From: Oopsacas minuta
Lineage: Eukaryota > Porifera > Hexactinellida > Lyssacinosida > Leucopsacidae
Direction of reading: 5' to 3'
Assembly (NCBI GenBank): GCA_024704765.1
Contig: JAKMXF010000354.1
Location: forward strand, 620,690 to 684,689
DNA: 64,000 nt
Position numbers and translations under genes: made by a program. Position 1 is the first letter of the stretch; every line of letters begins with the position of its first letter. A model generated the notes under the pieces. The model worked only from the letters and a program-made list of their open reading frames with translations, was not told the origin of the DNA and did not search any database. Positions 47,901 through 61,600 of this stretch are shown here, piece after piece.

Positions 47901-50900
47901 ACAGGGAAGCACTGAGAGAAGTTCTCCTACACAGACTGCTATACTACAGTTCCTTACTTCTTGTGACTCAGAGGAGGTTTCGTTGTTCCTAGACCTTACT
48001 CTATCTCCTTTCAGACAGATAATAACAGGATGGACTATGGATAATACTGAAACAAATTTCTTAGTAGTCCCTCTAAAGAAACAGATCTCTTTCTTAACTC
48101 TCTTAAAACATCTTTTCTTCTATCTGTCTACACAAATACCAGACTCCCATCTCACTGATATCATAACTATACTCACTATTACCTGCAGGAGATGTGTGTA
48201 TCTAATCAAGAGTCGTGACGTAATACAGCCCTGGGCACTACCACTAATTAAGTCAATTCGTTCTCTAGCTATAAACAGACTTATTGATGTGACTAATATA
48301 TATCCTAATGATGTCATCTTATCACGAGAAGATGAGTTATTCTCCTCTCTCATTTCTCCTTCTCTTTCTCGCTCACAATCCGAGCTGAGTCAGGCTGGCT
48401 CTCTATTGGATCTAGTCGTAGCGTGGGGTTCTATACCGGAATGTACCGGTTTCTTCGAGAGGCCTATAGCTCCCGAGCAACCTACACTAATCAGTTACGT
48501 TATAAATACACTGAATGAGAAGAATGTGAATAAGAGAGCTGCAGACTCTATTCTAGACACAACACTGAATTTATTACAGCATACTGATAGACTAATAGCT
48601 CCATACATAGAAATTGTACTTAGATTCATAAGCAAAGAGTTGTCAGTAGCTAGAAAGGAAAAGAAATCAGTGAAAGAACACACTAGAGAATTGGAAATAC
48701 TGTCTCTAGCTGCTGTATGGGTAGAGGAGAAAGATGCTGATGCTCTTGTAGAGAATATTATATACTTCCTAACAGCTAGAGGAGCTCGTGCTAATCAGCT
48801 GACACTCAGTATACTCACCTCTGTCGGGAGTCTGGTTCCTAGAGTACAAGCTCCAGAGAGAGTGTGTGCTAAGCTCTCTCCTCTCTTCTCACAGCTGAGT
48901 GACAGGGAAGAGAGGAAATCACTTATCGCGGTTTTTAACGAGCTAGCGATCAGGTTGCCTTTCACAAGCTTAGCTGTCAAAGTATGTCAAGATATAAACG
49001 CGTGGAAAGAAGATGAAATAGAAGAGATAGATTACGTCATAAGGAACGAGGGGTTTTCTGAAGCTAAACTGGGACTGAGGGAGGGAAAGTTTGAAGATGA
49101 GTCTCTCAGAATAATAGCATACAATTGTATTCACTTCCTATTCTCTAATGAAGAGATTACCTTGAGAAATTTAGCAGTAGAATTCCTACAGAATCTAATA
49201 GACTGGGATTCTCTTGACATCTATAGACCTGTTATCTGTCGCTGTATCATACCCGCTATTAAGAGAGGTATCAAATGCGAGGGTATAGCTACAAGATCTG
49301 AATGTAATGGATTGTTAGCCTCAGTCACGAAAAGATTCTCTCATAAAGACAAGTTTTCTGAATTACTCGCGTTAGTTAACAAGGATAGAGAAGTAGATGT
49401 GTTTGATAATTTAGTTCACATACAGTTACATAGAAGAACAGCTGCAGTAGCTAAACTCTCTAAACTCGCGGAAAGAAACACATTCTCTCCTCTAATCCTG
49501 CGGCAATATCTCCTCCCTATCACATCACATTTCCTACACTGCTCACAGCATGACAGAGAGCATAACTTACTATCTAATACTATAGAGTTTATCGGTAAGG
49601 CATCAGGTCAGCTGGGCTGGACACAATACACACACTTATTGAAGCAATATCTGAGGATGGTTTCTACCGTCAATAGTAAGATCGATGAAAGTGTTACTAT
49701 TCGCGTGGTGATTAGTATTCTACAGAATTATCATTTCGATGTTTCTGTAGAAGTTAAGAGTATTACAGAGCAGATAGAAAGTGAGAATGAAGATGAAGAA
49801 ATGACAGGTACAATACAAGATGTAATGTCTAAACACATTCTCCCAGAACTCGAGGCTTTATTGGACTCTACACCAACTAATCACACCTCTAGAGGACACA
49901 AACTAAGCCACTTGTCACCTACAGGCTGTGACATCAGAGCTCCTATTGCTCTTGCTATTGTACATCTACTATTGAAATTACCACAGAAATTAATGGACTT
50001 ACATCTGCCCAGTATATTACTGAAGTTAATACGAGCATTAGACACCAGGGATTGGGATCTGAGACAGGATGTACGTCGGGTGTTAAGAGATGTAGCAGTC
50101 AGTATAGGAGCAGAGCATCTAGAGAGAATATTCTCAGAGATGCAGCAGCTACTAACTAGAGGTTATCAGCTGCACATATTGACATACACAATACATAATA
50201 TACTGGAGGGAGTGAAGAAGAAACTCAAGCAAGGAGATCTGGATTCTTGTGTGCGTGTGTTGACTGAGATTGTAGTCAATGATTTGTTTGGTAAACCCTC
50301 AGAAGAGAGAGAAATTAGAGAACTAGCAGTTAAAACTGTAGAGGTTAGACACCCGAAAGCTCCAGAGGTACTAGAGCTTTTGTCCTCATTTATAAGTCAT
50401 GGTGCTATCCATGGTGTGTTAGATCCTTTCTTAGAGAAACTATTCACTGCAGAGTCTAGCAACACTGTAGAGATAGTCAGAGAGGGACTTAGGAGAGTGT
50501 CACAAGGGCTAATGAAGAATAGAGCTATGACGTCACATAAACTACTAGTGTTTACGTACGAACAGCTTGTGTTGAGTGTAGAGAAGGGATCTAATAATCT
50601 TCCTGGTAGAGAAGATACCCCACTGAACAAGGGAAAGTATTTGGAAGAAGTAAAGAGAGATTGTTACATTATACAGCCTAAAGTTGGTAGAGGTGGAATA
50701 AAGCCAAAAATTAGAACAAATTCTAACATACAACTATTAACAGAATTCTGCTTATCTCTCCTGAGCTCAGCTCTTAAAGATAGAAAGATTAATTTACGTC
50801 AACAGAGTGTGTTAGAAATGTTAGATCCATTTATTGAGATTATAACTAACTTGTTATCAACTCCACATATCCGTATATCTATGCTAGCCATGAAGATATT

Positions 50901-52671
50901 AGGACAAGTGTGTTCTCTTAAACTACCAAGTCTACTGAAACACACAAAGCAACTAAAGACTCATATCTTATCTTATCTGAGGAAATACAGTACACAGAGA
51001 GACCCAGACTCTCCTAACAGTGAGATGGTGAGTACATGCTATAAAGTAATGACAAGCCTCATCGACCAACAAGGGAATGTCTCATTTACCAGAGCAGAGA
51101 TAGAACCTCTACTAGTCTCATTAGAGGAAGCTATTCACCAGTCATTTAGACAAGCTACTGTGTTTACACTGCTAAAAGCTATTATAAGAAGTAAAGTAGG
51201 TATTAAGTCTCTCTGGCAACTAATGATGCAAGTAGCCAAGCTGTGTATTCAAGAGGAGAGCGAGCAGGTTAGGAAAGAAGCAAGATCTGCTCTATTATTC
51301 TATCTAACGGAGAGTACAATTAGTAGGAAGAGAATGAAACAGTGTCTAGACTACGTTCTAAGTAATTTGGAGTATCAGCTAGAGCCAGGCAGACAGTCAG
51401 CTGCTAAACTAATTACACTCATTCTACACAAGTTTCCTCGCGAAATATTAAACGATCTCGCGGAATATTTCTATCTCCCTATAGCATTAGCTCTTGCTAA
51501 CGAAGATTCTAGAAATACCAAGCGACTATATGAGCTATCCCTGAAATCTCTTTTCTCAAAAGTAGACTCTAGCAGAATGGACAATATATACTCTATGGGG
51601 TGGGAATGGATAATATGTGATAATGTACAGTTAATAAATATGGGTATGTGTTCTCTATTGGTATTGATAGAGACAGGTGTTGGTCCTGTCAACAAGAAGG
51701 TGGATATGATATTAAAACAGCTGATTAGTGTAACAACCCAAAATAATGAATCATATAAACTCACACTAGTGTGTGTAGAGTGTGTATTGAAGATGGTAAG
51801 GAAGAAAGGAATAGCTATTTTATGTATAGAGAATAAAGAAGCTATTAGCGATGTAATACAGTGTTATGTGAGTGTAATTAATTCAGAACATAAGGATATA
51901 CGTGTAGTGACAGCTAAACTATTTGGGATTATATTCTCCTACACGAAACAGATCTCTCCAGCAATAGAAGGGAGTAGTATTACTTTATTCAGAACTCATG
52001 AACAGTTAATTGCTTGTTCTCAGACATTTGTGAATCGTATAAACTCAACTGATCTCTGTGAAGATGAAACAACGCAGATTGTTAAGAATTTAATATTCTT
52101 GTTTACTAGTATTCTAAACAAACAAGACATTACTACTCTAAAGTATCTGTTAAGACAATTGGTAAAGAAAGCTACTCTAGAGGCTGTACTCTCTCCCAAG
52201 CAAGTTGATAAACGTAAGTGTGCTTATCAGCTGTTAGCTGCTATGGCTGTAACCATGGATACAGAAGAACTGAGTACGAATATTTCAAAGTTCGTAAAAC
52301 CACTTTTTTATGAAGTAACTCGTAGGGAACAGAGAGGTAGAAAATTTGAAATAATTTCTCATAAACTAGAAGAATTGAAGGCACTAGCTCAACAAGGCTT
52401 AGATCTTATCAAGAATAAGGTAGGAAGTGAATTATACAACCAATACATACTCTCTGTACAGAAAAGGGCAGGGGAAATTAGAGTCAAAAGGAAAAGTCAT
52501 CGTTCTCAACTAGCTACTACTGATCCAGTAAAGTTTACTAATATGAAATTAAGGAAACATATGAGGCAGTCCTTAGCTAGGAGGAGGAAGATTGCAGGAA
52601 GGAGTATTGGTAGCAAATTCAAGTCTAATACAGCCAAATTAACTCCCAATTATAGGAAATTTTGTAGTTGA
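44933..52671 (+). CDS. UTP20: UTP20/DRIM small-subunit processome protein, 3 exons
   Basis: Giant HEAT-repeat component of the 90S/U3 small-subunit processome needed for 18S rRNA maturation. Exons 44933-45607, 45696-47159 and 47212-52671 join in phase to 2532 residues (human 2785). The N-terminus has the family block YEGVIKWRELNETADF and LLDLIVQLARDLQQELSPHF (as LDLIVQLARDLQ). The middle is nearly all alpha-helical HEAT-like sequence. The last 60 residues are strongly basic (KRKSHRSQ, SLARRRKIAGR), as expected for an rRNA-contacting nucleolar tail. Introns are only 88 and 52 bp. A short upstream ATG (44919) gives a 3-codon frame. Convergent with the UBL7-like gene. Confidence 0.93.
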
Positions 52672-53694
52672 TTTTCATATTAACATAGAATAAACGAATA
52701 GATGAATTCCCTAATATTGGAACAAGGTGGAAGAATAGAATACAAACTAGGTTGTAACACCAAATTAGATTTCAAATTAAAAAGATAAACTGAATAATTT
52801 ATCACCTCTTTTAACAAAAGTCAATGAACAAACCATTATGTAATTCTATAGAAAATAGTTCTGTGTTTGTTAAACTTTGTTTAATTAACTATATGGCTTC
52901 AGTTCGAGCCTGACAATTGGATGTATAAGAAGGATCATTGATGTGTATTCTCAACTACCTGTCAGAATAAACTCATTGATTGTAAAAATTAATAAAATCA
53001 CGTAATTAACCATCTCGTGTTCTAATATAATTACAGTACATAAATAATAAATTACGTAATTACTTAATGCCATAAAATTTTAAAGTGCATTGTTTGAACA
53101 AAGATAAGCTGTATTAAATAAATAAAATGAATAATGAATAACTAACCATTTGCCAGGTAGCGCTTGAGAGGAAGACTGCCAGATACAAGTTTTCTGACTG
53201 AAAGAATATTCGTAGATTTCAGTAGTTTTGACATAACTATCGCAGGTGAGCTAATTCAAAGAAGTAAAAATAGTAATGATCCTTGGTGTATGTAAATAGC
53301 TGACAAGATAATTGCTGAGACAGGAGTAATACTCAGACGTCATGATATAATGGTAGGGTAAATAGGTAAAATAAATATTGAAATAAACTAGTGTCAAACC
53401 TCTATCACTGTGGTATTGTAACTGACATTCCTCTCCAACCCCCTATACGCTATTACAAAGAAAGAATACATGCACTACAAGTCTACTAGGTGTATACTTT
53501 TGTGAGTCAGTGCTGCGGTGATCGGTTCGGTGTCCACAAGCGGACCGAAGTTTGATAGTTTATTACACCTTATAGAAATGACTTATCATATTAAAATAAT
53601 CCATAAGTCAAAGGAAACAAAGCTAAAATATGAATACGTAGTAATAATCAACATCCATAAGAATCAAACAATATAAAGAATGAGTAGAGCTATA
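52672..53694. other. Intergenic, about 1 kb between convergent genes
   Basis: Shared 3' flank of UTP20 and the UBL7-like gene. AT-rich; a short inverted repeat TTCGGT/ACCGAA occurs near 53525-53548. No coding segment, tRNA box or clear mobile element was found. Confidence 0.5.
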
Positions 53695-54678
53695 TTAAAA
53701 AATATCAGATGTAACAATGAGATTAACAGCTGCCTCTAAATCTCCATTAGATGTCTGTAAAGCTCGTAGGCAGGCTGTTTCATTCGTGAATCCCATATCT
53801 CTCATGATTCTAAGATTCTCTGTCATATTCCCAGGGACTTGTCCTGTAGTTTGTCTGGCTGTGGATGCTTGTGCTGTTTGTGCTAGAGCTAGAGATAACA
53901 TCTCCTCGGTTATGAGAGGCTGTGTGGGAGGGGGAGGGACAGGAGCAGTAGCGGTAGGGGGTCCTACTATGAGACTAGGGGCTTGAAAATCTAAATCCAT
54001 CTCAGGTTGGTCATCTAAGTTATACAGGTCTGGAATACCTCCCAGATTCTTTGGGTCTATTCTGAATTTTCCAGAGCTGTCTCTGACCAACAGACTGTTC
54101 AGGAATCCAGCTAGTTCAGGGCGTGTCTTTAGATATTCAGGTAGGGTTTCTGGTTGTAAGAGTCTCTCTCTGAACTGAGCAGATTCTATCTGAGGTGCGT
54201 CAGCTGGGAGAAGAGCTAGCATCAGATCAAAGTCCTGATTTGATAGCTTAGAAGCAAAACCTTTCAACTGAGTAAGGACAGCTGGGTCCTGGAGAGCTAC
54301 ATGAAGAGTTGGAAAATTAGCTATGAACTTTTTCAGCTGTTCATTTGCTTTTGCAGACTCCAGCTTGTTATCCACTGACATCATGACGTCACTTGATGCA
54401 CGTGGCTTTGTTATTGGTAAAAGATGCATGGTAGGAACAGTATTAGGTCTAATTCCATAGTCTGACAAGAGTTTATCTACTTTATTCAGTTTCCTACCCC
54501 CATAGACTAGCTCAAGTGAACTTAGACTAACGTGCATTTGTTCTTCCACCACCTGTCTGACCTGACCAATTCGTAGGAGAGATACATCTAGCTGGGAGAA
54601 ACTAATGGTAGGGATAGAAACTTCTGCGGTGTTGAACTCTCTAATATTGTCTTTGTCAGGGTATTTTAATCTCAACAT
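53695..54678 (-). CDS. UBL7: UBL7-like ubiquitin-like/UBA protein
   Basis: The 327-residue product has an N-terminal ubiquitin-like domain (about 1-90; LELVYGGRKLNKVDKL, DYGIRPNTVPTMHLL, compare LIYCGRKLKDDQTLDFYGIQPG in human UBL7). A STI1-like middle (about 115-205), a PLITEEMLSLALAQTAQAS segment matching PITQSELATALALAS, and a C-terminal UBA domain (about 285-325; LRIMRDMGFTNETACLRAL, NGDLEAAVNLI) follow. Ubiquilins share UBL-STI1-UBA order, but the UBL GRKL/DYGI pattern and the UBA RDMG-x-LRALQ pattern favour UBL7. Such proteins shuttle ubiquitylated cargo or act in innate signalling; the role here is inferred. Single exon. Confidence 0.8.
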   Translation of the reverse strand: MLRLKYPDKDNIREFNTAEVSIPTISFSQLDVSLLRIGQVRQVVEEQMHVSLSSLELVYGGRKLNKVDKLLSDYGIRPNTVPTMHLLPITKPRASSDVMMSVDNKLESAKANEQLKKFIANFPTLHVALQDPAVLTQLKGFASKLSNQDFDLMLALLPADAPQIESAQFRERLLQPETLPEYLKTRPELAGFLNSLLVRDSSGKFRIDPKNLGGIPDLYNLDDQPEMDLDFQAPSLIVGPPTATAPVPPPPTQPLITEEMLSLALAQTAQASTARQTTGQVPGNMTENLRIMRDMGFTNETACLRALQTSNGDLEAAVNLIVTSDIF

Positions 54679-55629
54679 GGGGCGTAACTATGATTCTTAG
54701 TTGCTGACCTAATGGCTACGTGCAATGAAAGATTAATAATATTAATTTCAGGTATAATGCGTGTATCCATTCCAATGTAATCTCTGTAATCGATCAATTC
54801 TATATATCCTAGATCATAATAATGTGCCTCACTTATTAACAATTATGGACTACAATTCTAATTTTAGATAATTGGGCAACTTTCCCTTATGCCTTACACA
54901 TATTCCTGATAGTGGATTATGTCTTGTAATACTAACTGATAGCGAAACAATAGCAGAACATATGATCCAATATTAACTATTATTACGTTCATATAAAATT
55001 GTAAAATATGTCTTACTTCATAGGGTTTATAATCTATCCTTGACATTATTATCAAATAATCATCATATCGCTAGGTTGTTGTAATTATTGATCTAATAAG
55101 CACCTCAGATCTAACTTAGTATCGATATTGAAATTGCTCTAGGGTATCCGTATTGAAACACTAAGTCCAAACTCCCAATACATAGCCGTAAGTTACGTAC
55201 TTGATTGAAATCTTTACAAAGGTTGAGAGGGTACAGGGTCTCGAGATACCGAGGGAGGATATGATTATGAATAGTACATTGGTTAGTAAGTTTATTAATC
55301 CAACTCAAAATATGCTCACTTTCGCTGCTACACCCTTTGAAACTTGATCTTAGAATATTTATGTTCGCGAGCTCAGTATGGCTCGCGGAGTCAGATCTTA
55401 CAAATACTACGGTTCTTACTGTTCTTAAAACAGATTTATTGTGATTCATTAAACTTTCATCCAATAAAAATGATAAAAATTACAACTTAGTCTAACAAAT
55501 ATTTTTAGAGATAGAAAATATTATTTAAGGATATCAAATAGCTTGTTTTCTTATAAAGTAGCGAAGGAAAGCAGGACGATTTGAGTAAAAGCGTCGAATT
55601 AGACATCTTAAACCTCGATTGTCCATGAG
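54679..55629. other. Intergenic, about 950 bp, with two uncertain minus-strand frames
   Basis: Lies between the UBL7-like and RasGEF genes, both on the minus strand. It contains a 112-codon frame (55111-55449) and a 30-codon Arg-rich frame (55534-55626), neither assignable to a family. The rest is AT-rich. Confidence 0.45.
55111..55449 (-). CDS. Hypothetical 112-residue protein, uncertain
   Basis: Open from an ATG at 55449 to TAG. The product has an even composition, with SSESEHILSWINKLTNQ and LPRYLETLYPLNLCKDFNQ in the middle. No family is recognised. A chance frame of this length is possible but less likely in such AT-rich DNA, where stop codons are frequent. There is no supporting splice partner. 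Confidence 0.25.
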   Translation of the reverse strand: MNHNKSVLRTVRTVVFVRSDSASHTELANINILRSSFKGCSSESEHILSWINKLTNQCTIHNHILPRYLETLYPLNLCKDFNQVRNLRLCIGSLDLVFQYGYPRAISISILS

Positions 55630-58600
55630 CTAAGATCTGTTAGAAAACGGTCTACACAAATCTTCCAACCTAGTAAATTTCAATCAAATAAATATCAAGA
55701 ATATATTGTCATAGCAGAAATTTAGAAAAACTCACTTTGCTTCGCTTAGGAGCAATAAATTATGGCATTGAAGTTCAATATCTACGTTCTCTGGTATATC
55801 ATCAATAGGAAATCTTTGAAACTTTTTCAGTTCAACTAGCTAAAAATATTTGCAAAAATATCCAATAAACTACTTATACGTATTTATTGCTAATATATTC
55901 TATGGGAAAAATAAACTTACAACTTTGTGTATGTTCCTAATCTTAGAGAAATTTATAAGTCCATCTCCTACGTACTTCTTATTCTCATTCAAGTGTGTAA
56001 AATCCTTCATATACAATGCTACAGGAATATTATGTTAATTTAGTTGAAAATTAACTACATTATATACTTACCAAAGAATGGAACGCAAGGTTTATTGCCC
56101 TCCCCTAACAGTGATCTCGTCTCTTGACGATAATTCTTAAAGTTTCCACTGAAGTCCATAACACGTTTTAACTTCTCAAAAGTGGACTTTGATTTATCGC
56201 TTATATTCTAAAAGAAATTTAATACAAATTAATTAACTGTAATTTATCCTCTAATAATTGTTAGAACTTACGCTAAGTACTTTAGTTCTGTTCACTAATC
56301 TATTTTGTAAACCTGCTAGTATAGCCATCATAGTGTTGTAATTTTTGAGTCGGTAACAATGCTGAAAAGTAATAGTATGATAATAATTATCGGTAGAAGG
56401 AAAATATTATTATTGAATTCATTATTTAATTAATGTACCTTTGCGACTGAGATTGCTTGCTCAACAACCTCTACTCGAATTCTATTAGTTTCTGAATTGA
56501 GTACTTCACTCATAATCCAAGTTGATTCCTAATTAATAATTAGAAATTAAATATATTATAATCATCAAGAGATTGTAATTTGCACTTACCTGGTTAGATC
56601 GAGTGATAAAGGCATCCAGGTTTGGAGTACATGTTCCATCTAGAGAAAGCGACTAATGATACAGGTGTAAGTAAAGTTAATGGGGACAAGTTCGTTCAAG
56701 GCAGTTTGTCCCGAATAAATGTAGTCTACTGTACTCACAAGATAATTCAGAATTTTCTGGTTTCAGACAGTACTGACTAGTTATTCAATATCAAAATGGT
56801 GCAATAACAAGAAATATATTATACTCACTTTTAATTGAGTTATTTCCTTCCAAAATCTTTATGCAAATCTCAAAGAATCCAATTTTTTTGAATAAATCCA
56901 TTTGAATTAATGAAAGCTGTTTGAAAGAAGAAATAAGATAAACTGATATTGACTGAATTCAAAAATTCCCTCTGACATTATAATGTCTAATGGCGAAGTA
57001 TTTAAATGAGACTCTAATGGTTAATAGTGTGTATTGTTCAATTATAATGGCCTTTTCAAAGATTAAATATTAATACAAAAGGTAAATAATTCAAAAATAA
57101 TTTGCTGACTTAAAGAGCATGATGATGTATTGTGGAAGAGAAACTGGTAAATTACTATTCAATAAAAATCCAATTTACGGTATCTTTTATGTAAGCTATA
57201 TTGCACTATTTAATATTAATATTTTAATTGTTACCTGCTGTGCAATATTCACAGATTTGTATTCATGTGACTTAAGGAGTGTAGTACCTAGCAGTATAGA
57301 AGGATTTTTGGAACGAGGCTTTTCGGAAAGTTCTTGTTTTAAGTCAAAATAATTTTGCTGTTCCAGCATTATTTTCTGGATTCTTTGAATGGAGCTTTTA
57401 GCATGATCTTCTTGTTCCACTTTCGCAATGAAATTTGTTAACAAATCACTCTACAATGAAATAGCAAGCGTGTATTAATATTTGAACAATTAATATTTTA
57501 GGAATTGAATTGATTGCTAACCATTTCTGAAGAAAGGTAAAAATCTGGATAGAAAGTTTCCAACCATATGATAACTACACGGAGTATTCTTATCTTAGCT
57601 AACATCTGCCAAGCTATGGACGGTTCTTTCTGAGAGTTACCCTTGTTTATCTCGTCATACCTATCAAGCGTAGCACAGATAATCAGTTGCATGAACAAAG
57701 AGTTAATTACGTTATCTATATGGTGGAGCCAAACTTACTTATTGACAAGAATAGTAAGGAATTCTATATTCTTTAGAAAATGTCGATGTCCAAGGACAAA
57801 TTGTTGTATAAAATTCGGATCTAAAGTAGAATGTTATAAAAGAAAAGCCCCCAAAGTGCTTCAACATTAAAAATATAAAAATATAATTCTCAACAGCTAG
57901 TTTAACACTGTCTTAATAAGGTTAAGCAAGCAGACCTGTTACCCACTAACAATAGACTTATTTGATAGTAGTACAAGGGTCATATGTCCAATCATGGCAA
58001 CATATTGTTGTTTAGATTAATATAGCACAATCAACAGGCTAGCCTGGTGAAACCAGAAAAACAGGACTGCTTGTAGCGATATGTTGATAACATGCACATT
58101 GTGAAGGAACATCAAGCTAACATACATAGAGAGTTGTTAATAACTAATCTCAACTCTTAATTTGCATTAATTTAGAGACAGTAACTACATTCTTAGTTTT
58201 TCAGTTCAATTACTTTGTTTATAAGTAAAGGTTACTCTTGGGTCGTGAGCTACGGGTTACTAATAAAAAGCGGAAATAGTTGGGTAATAGTTGAAACCTA
58301 ACGTTGACATGTTTAATTGCCAATTTGCAATTTACCTGGAACTCTTGAGTTGTCCCTCGATTGGTCTAGTGTAGTGAGTTCTTCTATAAGAATATCCAGT
58401 GTAGCAGCATCTATAAACTCGTGGTTGTTTTCGGTTGTTGTAATCATAACTTTTTTCCCCTCTATGAGAGAAATAATAAATACAAAATTCTTTATTATCA
58501 ACAAAATATTATTCTACAAACCTCTCATGACAATATTCATAAATTTCTTTGGATCTTCTGGTCGCTGCTGCATAGGATCAAATCTGGGACGTAGAGTTCC

Positions 58601-61600
58601 AGAAAAATCATCTGGCACTATAAACAATAGCAAAATCAATAATAAATACTTCAATTGACATTAACATATGCAAACTTAAGAGTTTAGATAATACGAGAAC
58701 AAAAATGCTATCACTAGCAAAATTCATGTCTAGCCGAGTTCGTACAAGGAATAATAGAAGCTTCAAGATGTGAAAAGATATAAGATCTGATAATTACATT
58801 AGAGCTATGAATAGCTAATAAACTGATATATATCTTGGGTTTCATTGGTATGTGTAAAGAAGAATTCAAAAAGAGAAGACTAGGAAGATAATTCAAGAGA
58901 AGACTTTCTGAGGAAAAGATTTGCTAAATATCTCATTCCAGGAACTTAAACATATAGTTATGATAGTCATTTTGGTTAGCGGTTATAATTAACTAAAACA
59001 AAATTACAAGTTTATGGTATAACTCTAAGCGGTGTATTGGAAACTTACTTGGACGACGTGGAGGTTTGTAGGATACTTCTACAAGCGGTACAATCCCTGG
59101 GGTATGGTTCTTGGAGGGCGTAAAGAATGTTTTCTCAACGTGAAGATTCTAAAAAAATTATATGCTAGCATGAAAAAGAATAATGGAAGATGATATCAAA
59201 TGAAACGATTTTAACAATTCTACATTCAAGTAATGGTGATATGAATAGTGATTGATACAATGAAATTCTTTATTGAAAGTCAATGAAGTGGGGTATTATC
59301 ATGAAAAGAACCTTCTGTGAATACAATAACTTAATAAGTAAATAATAGTAACGTACTTTATCCATTCCATCAGTGATCAGAGCTAGAAACAAGAAAGAAA
59401 TATAAAATTAGCATTCGAATAATTAAATATGTATTAAGTGGTATTGGTAAGCAAAACAGAGAATTCAAATATTGTTGCAACAGGCAAAACGATAACAGTA
59501 AGCGAATATTTTATTTAATTATAACCCTTATTTTTGGTAATGAAGTAAATGGAAATATTATCGTTTTAATATGATTGTGTGGTTATTAACTTACATAAAC
59601 CATTGTCTTTACGAATAAATTGAATTAAAATATCATCATTACGAGTTTGTGAGTTTATTCCCATGTGATTTAAGACATCTTCAACCTATAAATATATCAT
59701 TAGTTGATCAATAAATAAGTAATTATGTTCTAATTTGCAAAAAGTTTTAAGCTAATGTCAAACAAATGAGTGATTGTCATATAAATAATACAACAAAAAA
59801 GACTTTAATTACTTGAAATTACAATTACCGTTTTTCCTTGAATCAGCTTATTTATTTCGTGGACATTTTTGGTCAAATTTTTCGATTTTTAAGGAGTTCG
59901 GCTATCCTCATTGGTTACATAGTGAAATTACTTGTAAACCAAGTACAGAAAATGAAACCAGAGTATAAATTGTATATTTATTCACTAGATTTGGTAGGCG
60001 CTTATTCAGGGAAATACGATAATCTGTTCATTGGCAGTATAAGGGGTGCTAATTAACGAGCAGTTAAAATACATTCCAAGAGAACCCATTCATTATAGTA
60101 GATAATATATATATCTGGATAAAAGTTATGTCTTATCTAACCTTTCTTTCAAAGTTTTTCGGCCTCAAGTAAAGCTTAAGCTCTTTCGGAAAGGTCCCTA
60201 TATAGATAAGTGTAAAATACCTCTCTTTATGTAACAGAAGCTATACACATGTATGTCAATATAGCAATATATTAGAAGGCCTCTTGAATAACTTACCCAA
60301 CTTTCCATGTCTCTTCTGCATAGCTTGGTAGAAGGTCTGGAACTCTTCAAGAGTCCGAACCACTGAGAAGCTATGTACAATCTCCTATTGGAAATATACT
60401 AATTTAAATATGTAGTGCAAACTAAAATTCATTAATAAATACAATCAACAAAGATTATAAATTTACCTCCATATTTGATTCGATTTGAATCACAAACATA
60501 TTAGCTTTGTAGATATTGAAATCTGTAGGATATATTATCATATTAATAAATTTCCAGGAATTTGTATAATTCAAGGAAATTAGAATTCTACTGAGAAAGG
60601 AATGCAGGATATATGGGAGGGACTGGCAACATTTTTGGAAGAAATCTAAAGCACTTTAATTCTAGGAATATATTAATGATATCATTATTAAGGAATGCTT
60701 TACTCCTCTAATCCGAAATTAATACGCTATAGAAATTAATAGATTCATCATATTGTATTATGTAATATACTCAGAGAATTTATGACCTGCGTTACTATAA
60801 TTAAATATTTTAGCAATTTATCGTATATTTGCAAGTTTAATGCATTTGATATTACAAATACGCAAAATTTATAAGAGAAATGAAAGCTAATTATTAGTGT
60901 AAAAGCATGTAATGAATTTAATTACACTATACCTGGTCGTTTGTTCAGAACTTGATGTTTCTTTGCTGCACTGACTTTAAATTTGACATATTCTAGAGCT
61001 AAAATATCGGTAAAACAGTCACAAATATGCAAACACATATTTCAAATTAAAATAAAAACTTACCAACAGACATATCCAAGGCCGACCCTCTACGATCCCT
61101 CTTAAGTGTCCCCCTTTTTAACGAATAACCCCTGCCAAGGGTTATCGAATTGTTTGTTAGGAAGTTATCATCTTCTTCACTCTCAGTGCTGCCTGAAGCG
61201 AGTGACGTAGAACTGATAGAACTGACCCGTGACCATTCTTGTAACTCTAGATTTGGAAAGAAAGCAAAAGATTGCTGATCGTTCAGAAATCCAGAATCAA
61301 GAGAAGTTGTTGAAGCACTGAACAATCTAGAATGATCACGCTGATCCATTTCTTCAACACAAATAGCATCTTCTAAATCCTGACTAGCAGGTCTAGATGA
61401 TGACGTAGAAGAGCCATATCCATCACTATCTCTATGTGAAGAGATATGTCCACCTTTGCCTATCTTCTCACGAGCGCGTATCTCCGCGTCAAAACTTGTA
61501 GGGGCATCTGATATCATAGATCTCCTAATATTTCTTCTAGAGGATAGAATAGGTAACTGAATGCATATAATTCAGTTCTCACCGATGCAATGCATTTTAT

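Noticed and set aside
53520-53550. Inverted repeat TTCGGT...ACCGAA in the UTP20/UBL7 spacer
   Set aside because: Only six matching bases per arm; expected by chance.
59838-60380. Open frames on both strands inside RasGEF introns
   Set aside because: Explained by the PX-region exons and intron sequence; no independent coding evidence.
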